Shown here: in pieces, positions 1 to 8,387 of the stretch
How positions within the stretch are numbered: position 1 is the first letter of the stretch
Layout of the letters: every line of letters begins with the position of its first letter
Assembly (NCBI GenBank): GCA_947305245.1
Contig: CAMZDG010000001.1
Location: 124,001 to 188,000 of the forward strand
Direction: 5' to 3'
DNA: 64,000 bases
From: an uncultured Lachnospiraceae bacterium
GTDB lineage: Bacteria; Bacillota; Clostridia; Lachnospirales; Lachnospiraceae
Made by a program: the position numbers and the translations under genes
Notes under the pieces: generated by a model
What the model was told of the DNA's origin: nothing
What the model saw: the letters and a program-made list of their open reading frames with translations, nothing else
The model's database searches: none

Positions 1-112
1 GGGGGTCTCGCAGCACTACCGCAACACAGGAACCAAGTCCCATCGTGATCAGGCCATCGGGAGCAGATACAACCTTTAGGTCGGCCATCCCGACCTTGAT
101 GATCTCACTCAT
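1..112 (-). CDS. cheD: CheD, chemoreceptor glutamine deamidase (N-terminal fragment, runs off the left edge)
   Basis: Only the first 37 codons are in the window. The translation begins MSEIIKVGMADLKVVSAPDG and continues to GLGSCVAVVLRDP. The G-L-G-S-C segment is the CheD signature and its Cys is the catalytic nucleophile that deamidates receptor glutamines. A good ribosome binding site (GGGGAAG) lies just before the ATG. It is the last visible gene of the cheY-B-A-W-C-D operon, 53 bases after cheC. In the Bacillus/Thermotoga system CheD is both a receptor deamidase and a partner that stimulates CheC, so the adjacency fits. The identification rests on a short stretch, but the motif and the context agree. 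Confidence 0.9.
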   Translation of the reverse strand, partial: MSEIIKVGMADLKVVSAPDGLITMGLGSCVAVVLRDP

Positions 113-165
113 CGGCTTCTTCCCCAACTCTTGTTAATCGTTTTGTTGATCCAAAGACTAAATCT

Positions 166-801
166 CTAATCCATCAATCCGTCCACCGGCAATCCCAGCG
201 AGCCGATGATCTTCACGTAGGAATCCACGTCCGGGATGAGAATAAAGTAACCATTCACCTCAATCTCATCAAAGAACTGTGTCTGGATCAAAAGAAGCTT
301 ATCCCCCAGCTGTCCGAATTCGATGGCCGGAACGCTGAGGATGGCTCCCGCCATGTCCACCGTCATCAGCGGCGGTGAGGAAATGATCTTCATGTTCGTA
401 AAGGAAGCAAGTGCATTCAGATACGCTCCGGTGATAATGTTGCCTACCTCCTGCAGCGCGGATGCTTCCATCTCTGTGAAAGTCTCCGCTCCAGGACTGC
501 ACGCCCCCATGATCTTGTCGAGCAGATGCTTTGCGCTCACCGTCTCGATCATAAACATCATGGTACCGGAGACCTGCCCTTCCACGCCAAACAGCACGCA
601 GGCCATCAATTGTTCCTCGCCGCCCATCAGATTTCCAACTTCATTGAAATCCAAGAGACATACCTTCGGAACTTTCATGTCCACCTTGCACTGGATCATT
701 TGGGACAATGCCGTCATCGCATTGCCGGCCCCGATGTTCCCTATTTCTTTTAGCACGTCACAATAAACGTCTGTGATCTTTTCCAGATTGACCATGCCCA
801 T
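166..801 (-). CDS. cheC: CheC, CheY-P phosphatase
   Basis: This 211-residue protein belongs to the CheC/CheX/FliY family, which dephosphorylates CheY-P during adaptation. Two phosphatase signatures are visible: one near residues 15-25 with Glu19 and Asn22 (DVLKEIGNIGAGNA), the other near 114-124 with Glu118 and Asn121 (ALQEVGNIITGAY). Two active centres are typical of CheC rather than CheX. The length is normal and there is no FliN-like C-terminal domain, so it is not FliY. The ATG at 801 is preceded by GGGAG at about 8 bases. A second ATG two codons later is possible but has poorer spacing. It lies between cheW and cheD in the chemotaxis operon. Confidence 0.95.
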   Translation of the reverse strand: MGMVNLEKITDVYCDVLKEIGNIGAGNAMTALSQMIQCKVDMKVPKVCLLDFNEVGNLMGGEEQLMACVLFGVEGQVSGTMMFMIETVSAKHLLDKIMGACSPGAETFTEMEASALQEVGNIITGAYLNALASFTNMKIISSPPLMTVDMAGAILSVPAIEFGQLGDKLLLIQTQFFDEIEVNGYFILIPDVDSYVKIIGSLGLPVDGLMD

Positions 802-832
802 ATCTTCATCTCCCGTGCTTTCCCTGCCGTTC

Positions 833-1300
833 TTATGCGTTCTCCTCTAAGGTGATCACGCCAAGATCCAGAAGAGAGATCAGATCTCCGTTTTCTCTTT
901 TTCCGACGCCGGACACGAAGGTTTTCCCCTCGAGCTTTAAGTCATCGATCTTATCCACCTGCGCATCCTCCAGGGTAACCACTTCTCTGACCTCATCCAC
1001 GATCACGCCAAGGTTGCCTTCCGTCTGCGTCTTCAAAACGATGATCCTGGTTTTTTTCTCATAAACGTCCTTTTCCAGGCCCATCTTGATCCGAAGGCTC
1101 ATCACCGGCAGCACTTCGCCGCGCAGGTTGATGATCCCGACCAAGTATTTCGGCATTTTGGGAACCCTCGTGATCCTTTGCATTCTCACGATGTTCTCCA
1201 CGAATCTTACGTCAATCCCATATTGCTCATTGTCAAGGCGAATGACGATAAATTGGCTTTTTCCCGAATGGTCCTGCTTATTTTCTGCCACAGCGTCCAT
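833..1300 (-). CDS. cheW: CheW, chemotaxis coupling protein
   Basis: A 155-residue single-domain CheW protein that bridges chemoreceptors and the CheA kinase in the signalling array. The fold signature is clear: FIVIRLDNEQYGIDVRFVEN at the start, then IINLRGEVLPVMSLR and a later GVIVDEVREVV strand. The ribosome binding site GGAGGGCGAAAG directly precedes the ATG and overlaps the end of cheA (13 bases apart), which suggests translational coupling. There is no response-regulator fusion, so it is CheW and not CheV. Confidence 0.96.
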   Translation of the reverse strand: MDAVAENKQDHSGKSQFIVIRLDNEQYGIDVRFVENIVRMQRITRVPKMPKYLVGIINLRGEVLPVMSLRIKMGLEKDVYEKKTRIIVLKTQTEGNLGVIVDEVREVVTLEDAQVDKIDDLKLEGKTFVSGVGKRENGDLISLLDLGVITLEENA

Positions 1301-1313
1301 CTTTCGCCCTCCA

Positions 1314-3500
1314 TTAGATCAGCGCATTTGCATCAAGGATCAGGGCAACTTCTCCGTCCCCAAGAATGGTTGCGCCGCTGATAAACTTACACTGCTTGCT
1401 GTACTTTCCCAAAGGCTTGATCACGATCTCGAGCTGACCGATCAGCTCATCGATCATGAGTCCCGCATATCTGTCTCCCTTTTTCACGACAACGACAGTC
1501 ATCTCTTCTTCCTGAATCCTGTTGCCCTCTACCTCCAGCACTTCATAGAGCCTAACCAAAGGAAGCACGACGCCGCGCAGATTGATCACCTGCTTATTCT
1601 GAACGGTCTTGATCTCGCCGAAATGCACCGTCTCGATGCTCTGAATGGAGCCAAGCGGGATGGCATATTTTTCACCGCCCACGCCGACCATCAGCGTCTG
1701 TATGATGGCTAGGGTCATGGGAAGACGGATGGTCCAGCTGCTTCCTTCGCCAAGCTTACTCTTTACCTCGACCTCACCGCTTAAGGATTCGATCTTGGAC
1801 TTCACCACGTCAAGCCCGACGCCGCGCCCGGACACGTCCGTGACCTGCTTCGCCGTAGAAAAGCTCGGAAGGAATAAAAGATCGATCAATTCCTTTTCCG
1901 ACATGGTCTCCGACTGCTCCTGCGTGATCGTGCCGCGCTCCACGGCCTTCCTCCTGATCGCATCCACGTCGATGCCGTTTCCGTCGTCCCTCACCTCGAT
2001 CACGACACTGTTCCCCACCTGACTGGCATTCAGGAAGATGGAACCAACGGGGTTTTTGCCTCGTTTCATTCGAACCTCTTCCGTCTCCAGTCCGTGATCG
2101 GCACAGTTACGAAGGAGATGCATCAGCGGATCGCCAAGTTCGTCCACAACGGTACGATCCAGCTCCGTGTCCTCGCCGCTGATATAAAGCTCCATCTTCT
2201 TATCCAGCTTTTTCGCGATGTCACGGATCATGCGCGGGAACTTATTGGTAACGGTCTCGATGGGAACCATTCGAGCCTTCATGACCGCTTCATGAAGATT
2301 CGTCGTCACACGCTCGAGATACTCGATATTATCCTTAACGATACTCTTTGCCGCCATCTGCCCGGACTGCGTTGCCGCCACGATGGAATTCTTGGCGATG
2401 ATCAGCTCACTGACCAGATTCATCAATTCGTCCAGCTTCTCGATGTCCACGCGGATCGTTTTATTCCCGAGATGCTTACCGGTGCTCACGGACTTCTTTT
2501 CCTTCGCATCCGCTTCCGAAGGGGCCTGCGTCGTCGCAGTACCTTCCATGGCCTCAGCGGAAGGAATGCTCCTTTGAAGCGCCTCTTCCTTTGCTGGCTG
2601 TTCTTGCCCCTTGGCAGGCTGCTCCTTGGAGGACTGCTCCTCCTTTATGGGCTCCGCTTCCGGCTTAGACGCCTTGCTCGCAGAACGCTCGCCGGGTCGC
2701 AAAAAGACCCCACCGGTCACCTTTTCAATCTCAGAGATATTACTTGCCGCCTTGATCATTTCCTCCAGGGAAAGATTTGAGATCACGATCAGCGTAAAGT
2801 CTCTGTCAAACTTCTCGTCCTCAATGTCCTGCGTGCTGGGGCTGGAGGCGATGATCTCGCCCTTCTCGCCAACCGTGCGAAGTACCAGGAATGCTCTTGC
2901 GGCCTTCAGAAGGCATTTCTCCTGGATCACTATATTCAGCCCGTAGCATTCGTCGCCGTCCGCTCTCGCCTCATCAATGGCAGCCCAGATGGCTTCGTCT
3001 AATTCTATCTCATCCCACTTGTTCGTCTCCTGGGATTCTTCCTGTTTTACTTCAGGCACGCTCGGCTGCGCGGGCTGCTCCTTCTTATAAGGCGTTCCCG
3101 GCATCACGGCCTGCCCTTCCTTAGGAAGGCAGTCATTCAGTCTTTTGATCAGATCTTCATGATCATCCGTACCCTCGTCGGAGGTATTCTGAATGTTTTG
3201 TACGTAATCGTCCAATGCGTCGAGGCAGTTAAAGAACACGTCAATGATCTGGGACTGCACCTTGAGCTTTCCGCTCCTGACCTCAGAGAACACGTTCTCC
3301 ATGTCATGCGTCAGCGTCTGCATCCTTGTAAAGCCCATGGTCCCCGCCATACCCTTTAAGGTGTGCGCGGCACGAAAGATCTCATTGATCGTGTCGGCAT
3401 CCTCGGGGTTTTCCTCGAGTCGCATGATCTGATCACTTAAATTTTGAAGATGTTCCTTCGTCTCATCCAGAAACATGTCAAGATACTGACTAACGTCCAT
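1314..3500 (-). CDS. cheA: CheA, chemotaxis sensor histidine kinase
   Basis: A 728-residue class CheA kinase. Domains in order: an N-terminal Hpt (P1) domain with the phosphoacceptor His46 in AAHTLKGMAGTM; an acidic linker and a P2-like CheY/CheB-binding region; a Glu/Lys/Ala-rich linker around residues 270-340; the dimerisation helices; an HATPase domain with N box (LMHLLRNCADHGLE) and G1 box (VRDDGNGID); and a C-terminal CheW-like domain (INLRGVVLPLVRLYEVL). It phosphorylates CheY and CheB, both encoded just upstream. The ATG at 3500 has GGAGG at 7 bases. The length and domain order are usual for a Gram-positive CheA. Confidence 0.97.
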   Translation of the reverse strand: MDVSQYLDMFLDETKEHLQNLSDQIMRLEENPEDADTINEIFRAAHTLKGMAGTMGFTRMQTLTHDMENVFSEVRSGKLKVQSQIIDVFFNCLDALDDYVQNIQNTSDEGTDDHEDLIKRLNDCLPKEGQAVMPGTPYKKEQPAQPSVPEVKQEESQETNKWDEIELDEAIWAAIDEARADGDECYGLNIVIQEKCLLKAARAFLVLRTVGEKGEIIASSPSTQDIEDEKFDRDFTLIVISNLSLEEMIKAASNISEIEKVTGGVFLRPGERSASKASKPEAEPIKEEQSSKEQPAKGQEQPAKEEALQRSIPSAEAMEGTATTQAPSEADAKEKKSVSTGKHLGNKTIRVDIEKLDELMNLVSELIIAKNSIVAATQSGQMAAKSIVKDNIEYLERVTTNLHEAVMKARMVPIETVTNKFPRMIRDIAKKLDKKMELYISGEDTELDRTVVDELGDPLMHLLRNCADHGLETEEVRMKRGKNPVGSIFLNASQVGNSVVIEVRDDGNGIDVDAIRRKAVERGTITQEQSETMSEKELIDLLFLPSFSTAKQVTDVSGRGVGLDVVKSKIESLSGEVEVKSKLGEGSSWTIRLPMTLAIIQTLMVGVGGEKYAIPLGSIQSIETVHFGEIKTVQNKQVINLRGVVLPLVRLYEVLEVEGNRIQEEEMTVVVVKKGDRYAGLMIDELIGQLEIVIKPLGKYSKQCKFISGATILGDGEVALILDANALI

Positions 3501-3517
3501 GGCTGCCTCCGTTCTGA

Positions 3518-4609
3518 CTAGGTGAGTCTGCCCACCTTATCTTCAATCGCATTCGAAATAAACTCCAGGGACAGGGATGCGTCCGATAGTCCTGCATTCA
3601 CGACACTCTTTGGCATGCCATAGATCACGCAGCTCTCCGCGTCCTGCGTTATCACGAATACGTCCTTTTTCTTTTCTTTTAGCGCCCGGATCCCATCCGT
3701 GCCATCCGACCCCATGCCGGTAAGCACCACGCAGGTCACGGCAAGCTTGGCAATATTGCCCAGGGAGGAGAACATATAATTTGCACTCGGTCTGACGCCC
3801 TCGCATCTGGCCTCGTCCGAATACCGTACCACCAGGTTCCCCTTGAAATCACGATCTATGTTCATGTGCCTGCCGCTCATGGCAATGTACACGACTCCCT
3901 TTTCAAGCACCTCTCGGTCCTTTGCCTCACGCACCTCGATCCCGCTCGCATGATCCAGCCGCTCTGCAAATGAGGCCGTAAATCCCGCCGGCATGTGCTG
4001 CACCATCACGACCGGTGCATCCAAATCCTTTGGGAGCTGTGGGATCACGCTGAGAAGCGCCCTGGGGCCGCCCGTCGAACTCGCAATGGCAACGATCTTT
4101 CGGATCCCGCGGGGACTCACCGTCTGCCTTTGCTCTGCGGGAGGGATCGACTCCTGCCTCTTCGGCACGGGCAGCGGCGGCTTGTCATAAGCCGGAAGAC
4201 TACTGCAGGCCACGGCATACAAGATCCCTAAAAAGCTCTGCGTGAAATCCTCGCCGCGGCACTCAAAGGTCGATCCCGGCTTTTGGATGAAATCAAGCGC
4301 GCCCAGCTCGAGGGCATCTAACGTCACCTGCGCCCCCTGCGCGGAATCCGTGCTTGCGATCATCACTCTTGCGGCAATGCGATATTTCCGCAGCTCCGAA
4401 AGGAGTTCAAGCCCGCCCATCTTCGGCATGTTGAGATCCAACACGACCGCGTCGAAGCTTTCCCGACTGAGCAGGTCAAAGGCCTCGATGCCGTCCACCG
4501 CCTTGGCGCATACCTGAAATCTCCTGTCGCTGTTGATGATGTCGCTGAGCACCCTTCGCATCAGCGGTGAATCATCCACCACAAGAATTTTCTTTTTGTC
4601 AGTTTCCAT
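3518..4609 (-). CDS. cheB: CheB, receptor glutamate methylesterase and deamidase
   Basis: A 363-residue protein with an N-terminal receiver domain (acidic DD at 12-13, phosphoacceptor Asp58 in VVLDLNMPKMGG) and a C-terminal methylesterase domain. The catalytic triad can be read as Ser178 in IASSTGGPRALL, His205 in VQHMPAGF and Asp302 in TGMGSDGTDG. Phosphorylation by CheA relieves inhibition and the enzyme removes methyl groups from receptors. It starts 3 bases after the cheY stop, with GGAG inside the cheY end, so it is probably coupled to cheY. No CheR methyltransferase is visible in the window; it may lie elsewhere. Confidence 0.97.
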   Translation of the reverse strand: METDKKKILVVDDSPLMRRVLSDIINSDRRFQVCAKAVDGIEAFDLLSRESFDAVVLDLNMPKMGGLELLSELRKYRIAARVMIASTDSAQGAQVTLDALELGALDFIQKPGSTFECRGEDFTQSFLGILYAVACSSLPAYDKPPLPVPKRQESIPPAEQRQTVSPRGIRKIVAIASSTGGPRALLSVIPQLPKDLDAPVVMVQHMPAGFTASFAERLDHASGIEVREAKDREVLEKGVVYIAMSGRHMNIDRDFKGNLVVRYSDEARCEGVRPSANYMFSSLGNIAKLAVTCVVLTGMGSDGTDGIRALKEKKKDVFVITQDAESCVIYGMPKSVVNAGLSDASLSLEFISNAIEDKVGRLT

Positions 4610-4612
4610 AGA

Positions 4613-4975
4613 TCACTCCAAAACTTTCCTGACGGCCTCGATGACTCTGTCCGCCTGGAAAGGCTTCACGATAAAATCCTTTGCGCCGGCCTGAATGGAT
4701 TCGATCACCATTGCCTGCTGTCCCATGGCGGAACACATTACCACAAGCGCATTCTCATTCAGCTTCTTGATCTCCTTCAACGCCTGGATCCCATCCATTT
4801 CAGGCATGGTGATGTCCATCAGTACCAGATCCGGATTGGTTTCCTGATACTTTTCGATCGCCTTGATGCCATTTTCCGCTTCTCCCGCAACAACATAACC
4901 ATTTTTTGTGAGAATGTCTCTGATCATCATTCTCATAAATGCAGCGTCATCGCAGATCAAAACACTTTTTGCCAT
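4613..4975 (-). CDS. cheY: CheY, chemotaxis response regulator
   Basis: A stand-alone 120-residue receiver domain. The acidic pocket is Asp9/Asp10, the phosphoacceptor is Asp54 in LVLMDITMPEMDG, the switch Ser/Thr region is VVMCSAMGQQ and the conserved Lys sits in DFIVKPFQ. CheY-P binds the flagellar switch in flagellated bacteria; no flagellar gene is present here, so its output organelle cannot be decided from this window. It is the first gene of the operon, with a strong GGAGG ribosome binding site and a sigma-A-like promoter about 90 bases upstream. Confidence 0.96.
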   Translation of the reverse strand: MAKSVLICDDAAFMRMMIRDILTKNGYVVAGEAENGIKAIEKYQETNPDLVLMDITMPEMDGIQALKEIKKLNENALVVMCSAMGQQAMVIESIQAGAKDFIVKPFQADRVIEAVRKVLE

Positions 4976-5062
4976 TCCCTTATCCTCCGCGTTTTTTCAG
5001 ATCCGCCGATCTGTCAAAAATACCTTCTTTTACACATGTGCATACCATGCCCACTCTATTAT

Positions 5063-5090
5063 ATTATAATAAATCTGCAGGAAAACACAA
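5063..5090 (-). promoter_or_regulatory. Sigma-A-type promoter of the chemotaxis operon
   Basis: On the minus strand TTGTGT (5085-5090) and TATAAT (5063-5068) are separated by 16 bases, about 90 bases upstream of cheY. No sigma-28-type (TAAA-N15-GCCGATAA) promoter was seen there. Confidence 0.6.
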
Positions 5091-5130
5091 CAATTTTTTC
5101 GCTTTCTGACACAAAATAAAAACAATTCAG

Positions 5131-5170
5131 CAAAAAAAGAAAAGGCATCGTCTTTTTCAGACTTTGCCTT
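5131..5170 (-). terminator. Intrinsic terminator after codY
   Basis: On the minus strand a stem AAGGCA/TGCCTT (5165-5170 with 5142-5147) encloses an inner GTCT/AGAC stem and is followed by TTCTTTTTTT. It lies 38 bases after the codY stop. Confidence 0.8.
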
Positions 5171-5207
5171 ATCTCATCTGACATTTTTACGCCTGGCCTG
5201 ACGCCAT

Positions 5208-5996
5208 TTATCTTCTCTTATTCTTTCTCTTCAGCTCCTCGATCTCCTCGAAAACAACGTCGTTGAGCACCTTAATATAAGTACCCTTCATGCCGGAGGA
5301 TCTGGATTCAATGACGCCGGCGCTCTCGAATTTCCGAAGTGCGTTCACGATCACGGAGCGGGTGATCCCCACGCGGTCAGCGATCTTCGATGCCACAAGG
5401 ATCCCCTCCATGCCATTCAATTCGTCAAAGATATGCGTGATCGCCTCCATCTCGGAAAAGCTTAAGGTTCCGATGGCGGACTTCACGACTGCGATCTTTC
5501 TGCTCTCCTCGGAGCTCTCCTCATTTACGGCGCGGAGCATCTCTAAGCCGACCACGGTCGTGCCATACTCGCAGAGGATAATGTCGTCGATGTCATACTG
5601 GCTGTCGCACTTATAAATAAACAGCGTTCCAAGACGCTCTCCCGCGATCTCGATGGGCGCAATGATCGCCTGATATCTGCGAAGATCGATCTTTTCAAAT
5701 CCAAGGGTCTCAAGATTTACGTTTTCCTTCGTCGACAATACGCCAAGGAAACGCTCATTCAACATGGGATCAATAAATTCTCCCACGCAGTCCCCCAAAA
5801 GCTCCGTGATCGTCTCCGTGCCCTCAGCCTCTCCAATGCCGAGAAGCTTTCCCTTTTTACTGATCACCAGAACGTTACTGTTCAAAATGTCCTTCATCAC
5901 GTTACAGATGTCATTGAAAACGACCTTACTGGAATTATTGTTGTGCAAAAGCTTCCCAATTTTTCTGGTCTTATCCAGGAGCTGTACGCTGCTCAT
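5208..5996 (-). CDS. codY: CodY, GTP- and branched-chain-amino-acid-sensing global regulator
   Basis: A 262-residue full-length CodY. The N-terminal GAF domain (about 1-155) binds isoleucine or valine and the C-terminal winged helix-turn-helix (about 190-245) binds DNA. The recognition region ASKIADRVGITRSVIVNALR followed by a KFESAGVIESRSSG wing is strongly characteristic of the family. It represses nutrient acquisition and biosynthesis genes when amino acids and GTP are plentiful, and in Bacillus subtilis it activates ackA. The gene is monocistronic here, between its own terminator and the topA terminator. The ATG has GGGAGG at about 8 bases. Confidence 0.97.
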   Translation of the reverse strand: MSSVQLLDKTRKIGKLLHNNNSSKVVFNDICNVMKDILNSNVLVISKKGKLLGIGEAEGTETITELLGDCVGEFIDPMLNERFLGVLSTKENVNLETLGFEKIDLRRYQAIIAPIEIAGERLGTLFIYKCDSQYDIDDIILCEYGTTVVGLEMLRAVNEESSEESRKIAVVKSAIGTLSFSEMEAITHIFDELNGMEGILVASKIADRVGITRSVIVNALRKFESAGVIESRSSGMKGTYIKVLNDVVFEEIEELKRKNKRR

Positions 5997-6070
5997 TTGT
6001 TCTTCCTCCCATTCATCGTCAGAAATACCTCTGCCATCTCCCCAAAGATGATGTCAAAATTGCACGCAAA

Positions 6071-6095
6071 AAGGGAGCTTTTTTTAAGCTCCCTT
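6071..6095 (-). terminator. Intrinsic terminator after topA
   Basis: A perfect 10-bp stem AAGGGAGCTT/AAGCTCCCTT with a 5-base loop, followed on the minus strand by a run of T. It lies 48 bases after the topA stop and insulates codY. Confidence 0.9.
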
Positions 6096-6142
6096 ATAGT
6101 TTATCACAAACAATTTCAGTTTTCAATGACTATTTCACGAAT

Positions 6143-8230
6143 TTATTGGATATTTTCACTATCTTTTTGAATTTTCAGAATACTATATCCACATTTCTCA
6201 TCGGCGCAGACAAGGCGATTGCCCTTTTCCAGCAAAGCATTGCCACACTTGGGGCACTTCTCTCCGGAGGGCTTATTCCAAGACATGAAATCGCATTCGG
6301 GATTGCCGATGCAGCCGTAATATCGTCTGCCCTTCTGCGTGCGCTTGATCACAATGTCCTTGCCGCACTTCGGACAGGTCACGCCGGTCTTCTCATAATA
6401 AGGCCTTGCATTCTGGCACTCCGGGAATCCGGGACATGCCAGGAATTTCCCCTTGCTGCCATATTTGATGACCATGCGACGGCCACATTTCTCGCAGACC
6501 TCATCGGATTCCTCGTCAGCAACCTTGACCTCAGCGAGATCCTTTTGCGCCTGCACGACCGCCTTATCCAAGTCAGGATAAAAATTCTCGATAATGGTCT
6601 TCCACTTTACGGTGCCTTCCTCGACGCCGTCGAGCAGTGCCTCCAGATTTGCCGTGAAATTCACGTCCACGATGGTCGGGAACGCATCCACCATCATCTG
6701 ATTCACGACCTCGCCAAGCTCCGTGACGATCAAATTCTTTCCTTCCTTGGCGATATACCTTCTTCCAAGGATGGTACCAATGGTGGGCGCGTAGGTGCTG
6801 GGTCTTCCAATGCCTAGCTCCTCCAAGGTTTTCACGAGCGAAGCCTCGGTAAAGTGTGCGGGCGGCTGCGTGAAGTGCTGCTCATGACGCACCTGCGCGC
6901 ATTCCAACACCTGTCCCTTCTCTAAGCTTCCGGTGAAGGAATTCGTCTCCTCTTCCTCATCCTTTTGCACGTAGACACAAGTGAAGCCGTCGAATTTCAG
7001 TTTCGAGGCAGCCATGGTGAAGATGCTCTTTCCGGCAGCCACCTTGACGGAGGTCGTCGCATATTGCGCCGGAGCCATCTGACTTGCCGCAAATCTCTGC
7101 CAGATCAGCTGATACAGGCGGAACAGATCTCTGGGAAGCTGATCCTTTAATGCAATGGGAAGTCTTTCTATGTCGGTAGGGCGGATCGCCTCATGCGCAT
7201 CCTGGATCCTTTGCGCCTTCTTGCTCTCCGGAGCCTTCTGTGCGAGATAATCCTGTCCATAATGCTTCTCGATATAGTCTCTCGCGTTCTGACTTGCCTC
7301 CTCCGAAACGCGGACGGAATCGGTACGAAGATAAGTGATCAGACCAATGGTGCCTTCTCCCTTGATCTCAACGCCCTCATATAACTGCTGTGCGAGATTC
7401 ATGGTCTTGCTTGTCGAGAAATTCAGGACCTTGCTGGCCTCCTGCTGGAGCGTTGAGGTCGTGAAGGGAAGCGGCGCCTTCTTCGTGCGCTCGCCAGCCT
7501 TGATCTCTTTTACAACAAACTTTGCGCCCTTGATCTCTTTCAGGACCTTCTTTACGTCCTCTTCGCAGTTTAGCTCTTGCTTTGCGGCGCCCATGCCATA
7601 ATATTTCGCCGTGACGGGCTTACGAACTCCGGGAAGCTTAAAATCAGCCTCCAGGCTCCAGTACTCTTCCGGCGTAAAATTCTCAATCTCCGTCTCGCGG
7701 TCGCAGATAATGCGAAGCGCCACGGACTGTACGCGTCCGGCGCTCAGGCCGCGCTTGATCTTTGCCCAAAGAAGCGGGGAAATGCGATAACCCACCATGC
7801 GGTCCAGCATTCTTCTCGCCTGCTGCGCATCCACCAGGTTCATGTCGATCTCCCTGGGGTTCTTTAAGCTCTCCTTCACCACGTTCTTCGTGATCTCATT
7901 GAACGTAATGCGGTAAACCTTCTTATCTCCAAGCTTCAGTGCATGATACAAATGCCAGGAAATGGCTTCTCCCTCACGGTCAGGGTCGGTTGCCAGATAG
8001 ATCTTTTCCGCCTTTTTCACTTCCTTGCGAAGATTCGCAAGAATGTCTCCCTTTCCGCGGATCGTGATATATTTCGGTTCATAATCATCCTCCGGCGAAA
8101 ATCCCAGCTGGCTCTTCGGAAGATCTCTTACGTGTCCGTTGCTCGCAACCACTTCATAGTTGCTTCCCAAAAACTTCTTTATAGTCTTTATCTTGGAAGG
8201 TGACTCTACAATAACCAGATTCTTTGCCAT
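6143..8230 (-). CDS. topA: DNA topoisomerase I (type IA)
   Basis: A 695-residue type IA topoisomerase that relaxes negative supercoils. The TOPRIM domain opens the protein (NLVIVESPSKIKTIKKFLG, with ATDPDREGEAISWHL further on), the active-site Tyr is in GLITYLRTDSVRVS, and three C-terminal four-cysteine zinc ribbons follow (CEKCGRR, CPKCGKD and CPKCGNA modules). The open frame extends 25 codons upstream, but AAAGGGG sits 9 bases before the ATG at 8230, whereas it abuts the ATG at 8239. I therefore start at MAKNLVIVES. A promoter and a separate terminator make it monocistronic. Confidence 0.96.
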   Translation of the reverse strand: MAKNLVIVESPSKIKTIKKFLGSNYEVVASNGHVRDLPKSQLGFSPEDDYEPKYITIRGKGDILANLRKEVKKAEKIYLATDPDREGEAISWHLYHALKLGDKKVYRITFNEITKNVVKESLKNPREIDMNLVDAQQARRMLDRMVGYRISPLLWAKIKRGLSAGRVQSVALRIICDRETEIENFTPEEYWSLEADFKLPGVRKPVTAKYYGMGAAKQELNCEEDVKKVLKEIKGAKFVVKEIKAGERTKKAPLPFTTSTLQQEASKVLNFSTSKTMNLAQQLYEGVEIKGEGTIGLITYLRTDSVRVSEEASQNARDYIEKHYGQDYLAQKAPESKKAQRIQDAHEAIRPTDIERLPIALKDQLPRDLFRLYQLIWQRFAASQMAPAQYATTSVKVAAGKSIFTMAASKLKFDGFTCVYVQKDEEEETNSFTGSLEKGQVLECAQVRHEQHFTQPPAHFTEASLVKTLEELGIGRPSTYAPTIGTILGRRYIAKEGKNLIVTELGEVVNQMMVDAFPTIVDVNFTANLEALLDGVEEGTVKWKTIIENFYPDLDKAVVQAQKDLAEVKVADEESDEVCEKCGRRMVIKYGSKGKFLACPGFPECQNARPYYEKTGVTCPKCGKDIVIKRTQKGRRYYGCIGNPECDFMSWNKPSGEKCPKCGNALLEKGNRLVCADEKCGYSILKIQKDSENIQ

Positions 8231-8303
8231 CTTACTCATCCCCTTTATGTCCGACGCCCTTTTAGTCTCATCTGTCAGGTCGGTGGAACGCCAATCGTGA
8301 AAC

Positions 8304-8332
8304 ACTATACACTAAAAAAATGGATGGCGCAA
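8304..8332 (-). promoter_or_regulatory. topA promoter
   Basis: On the minus strand TTGCGC (8327-8332) and TATAGT (8304-8309) have a 17-base spacer, about 75 bases upstream of the topA start. The -10 box is good, the -35 box matches only half of the consensus. Confidence 0.6.
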
Positions 8333-8352
8333 GTGCTTTTTAAAATTTCATC

Positions 8353-8381
8353 AAAAAACCCATGCCAGTTTCGGCATGGGT
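8353..8381 (-). terminator. Intrinsic terminator after the HD-GYP gene
   Basis: A perfect 9-bp stem ACCCATGCC/GGCATGGGT (8373-8381 with 8358-8366), then TTTTT on the minus strand, 6 bases beyond the stop codon. Confidence 0.92.
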
Positions 8382-8387
8382 CAAATC

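Noticed and set aside
2094..2780. A 228-codon plus-strand frame opposite cheA
   Set aside because: Antisense shadow of the CheA linker, low-complexity and without family features.
5997..6070. codY promoter (a TTGACA occurs at about 6040)
   Set aside because: No acceptable -10 box at 16-18 bases; I could not place the codY promoter with confidence.
8231..8305. Upstream extension of topA (25 codons)
   Set aside because: No homology in the extension; the ribosome binding site fits the ATG at 8230 and the promoter maps close to the extended frame.
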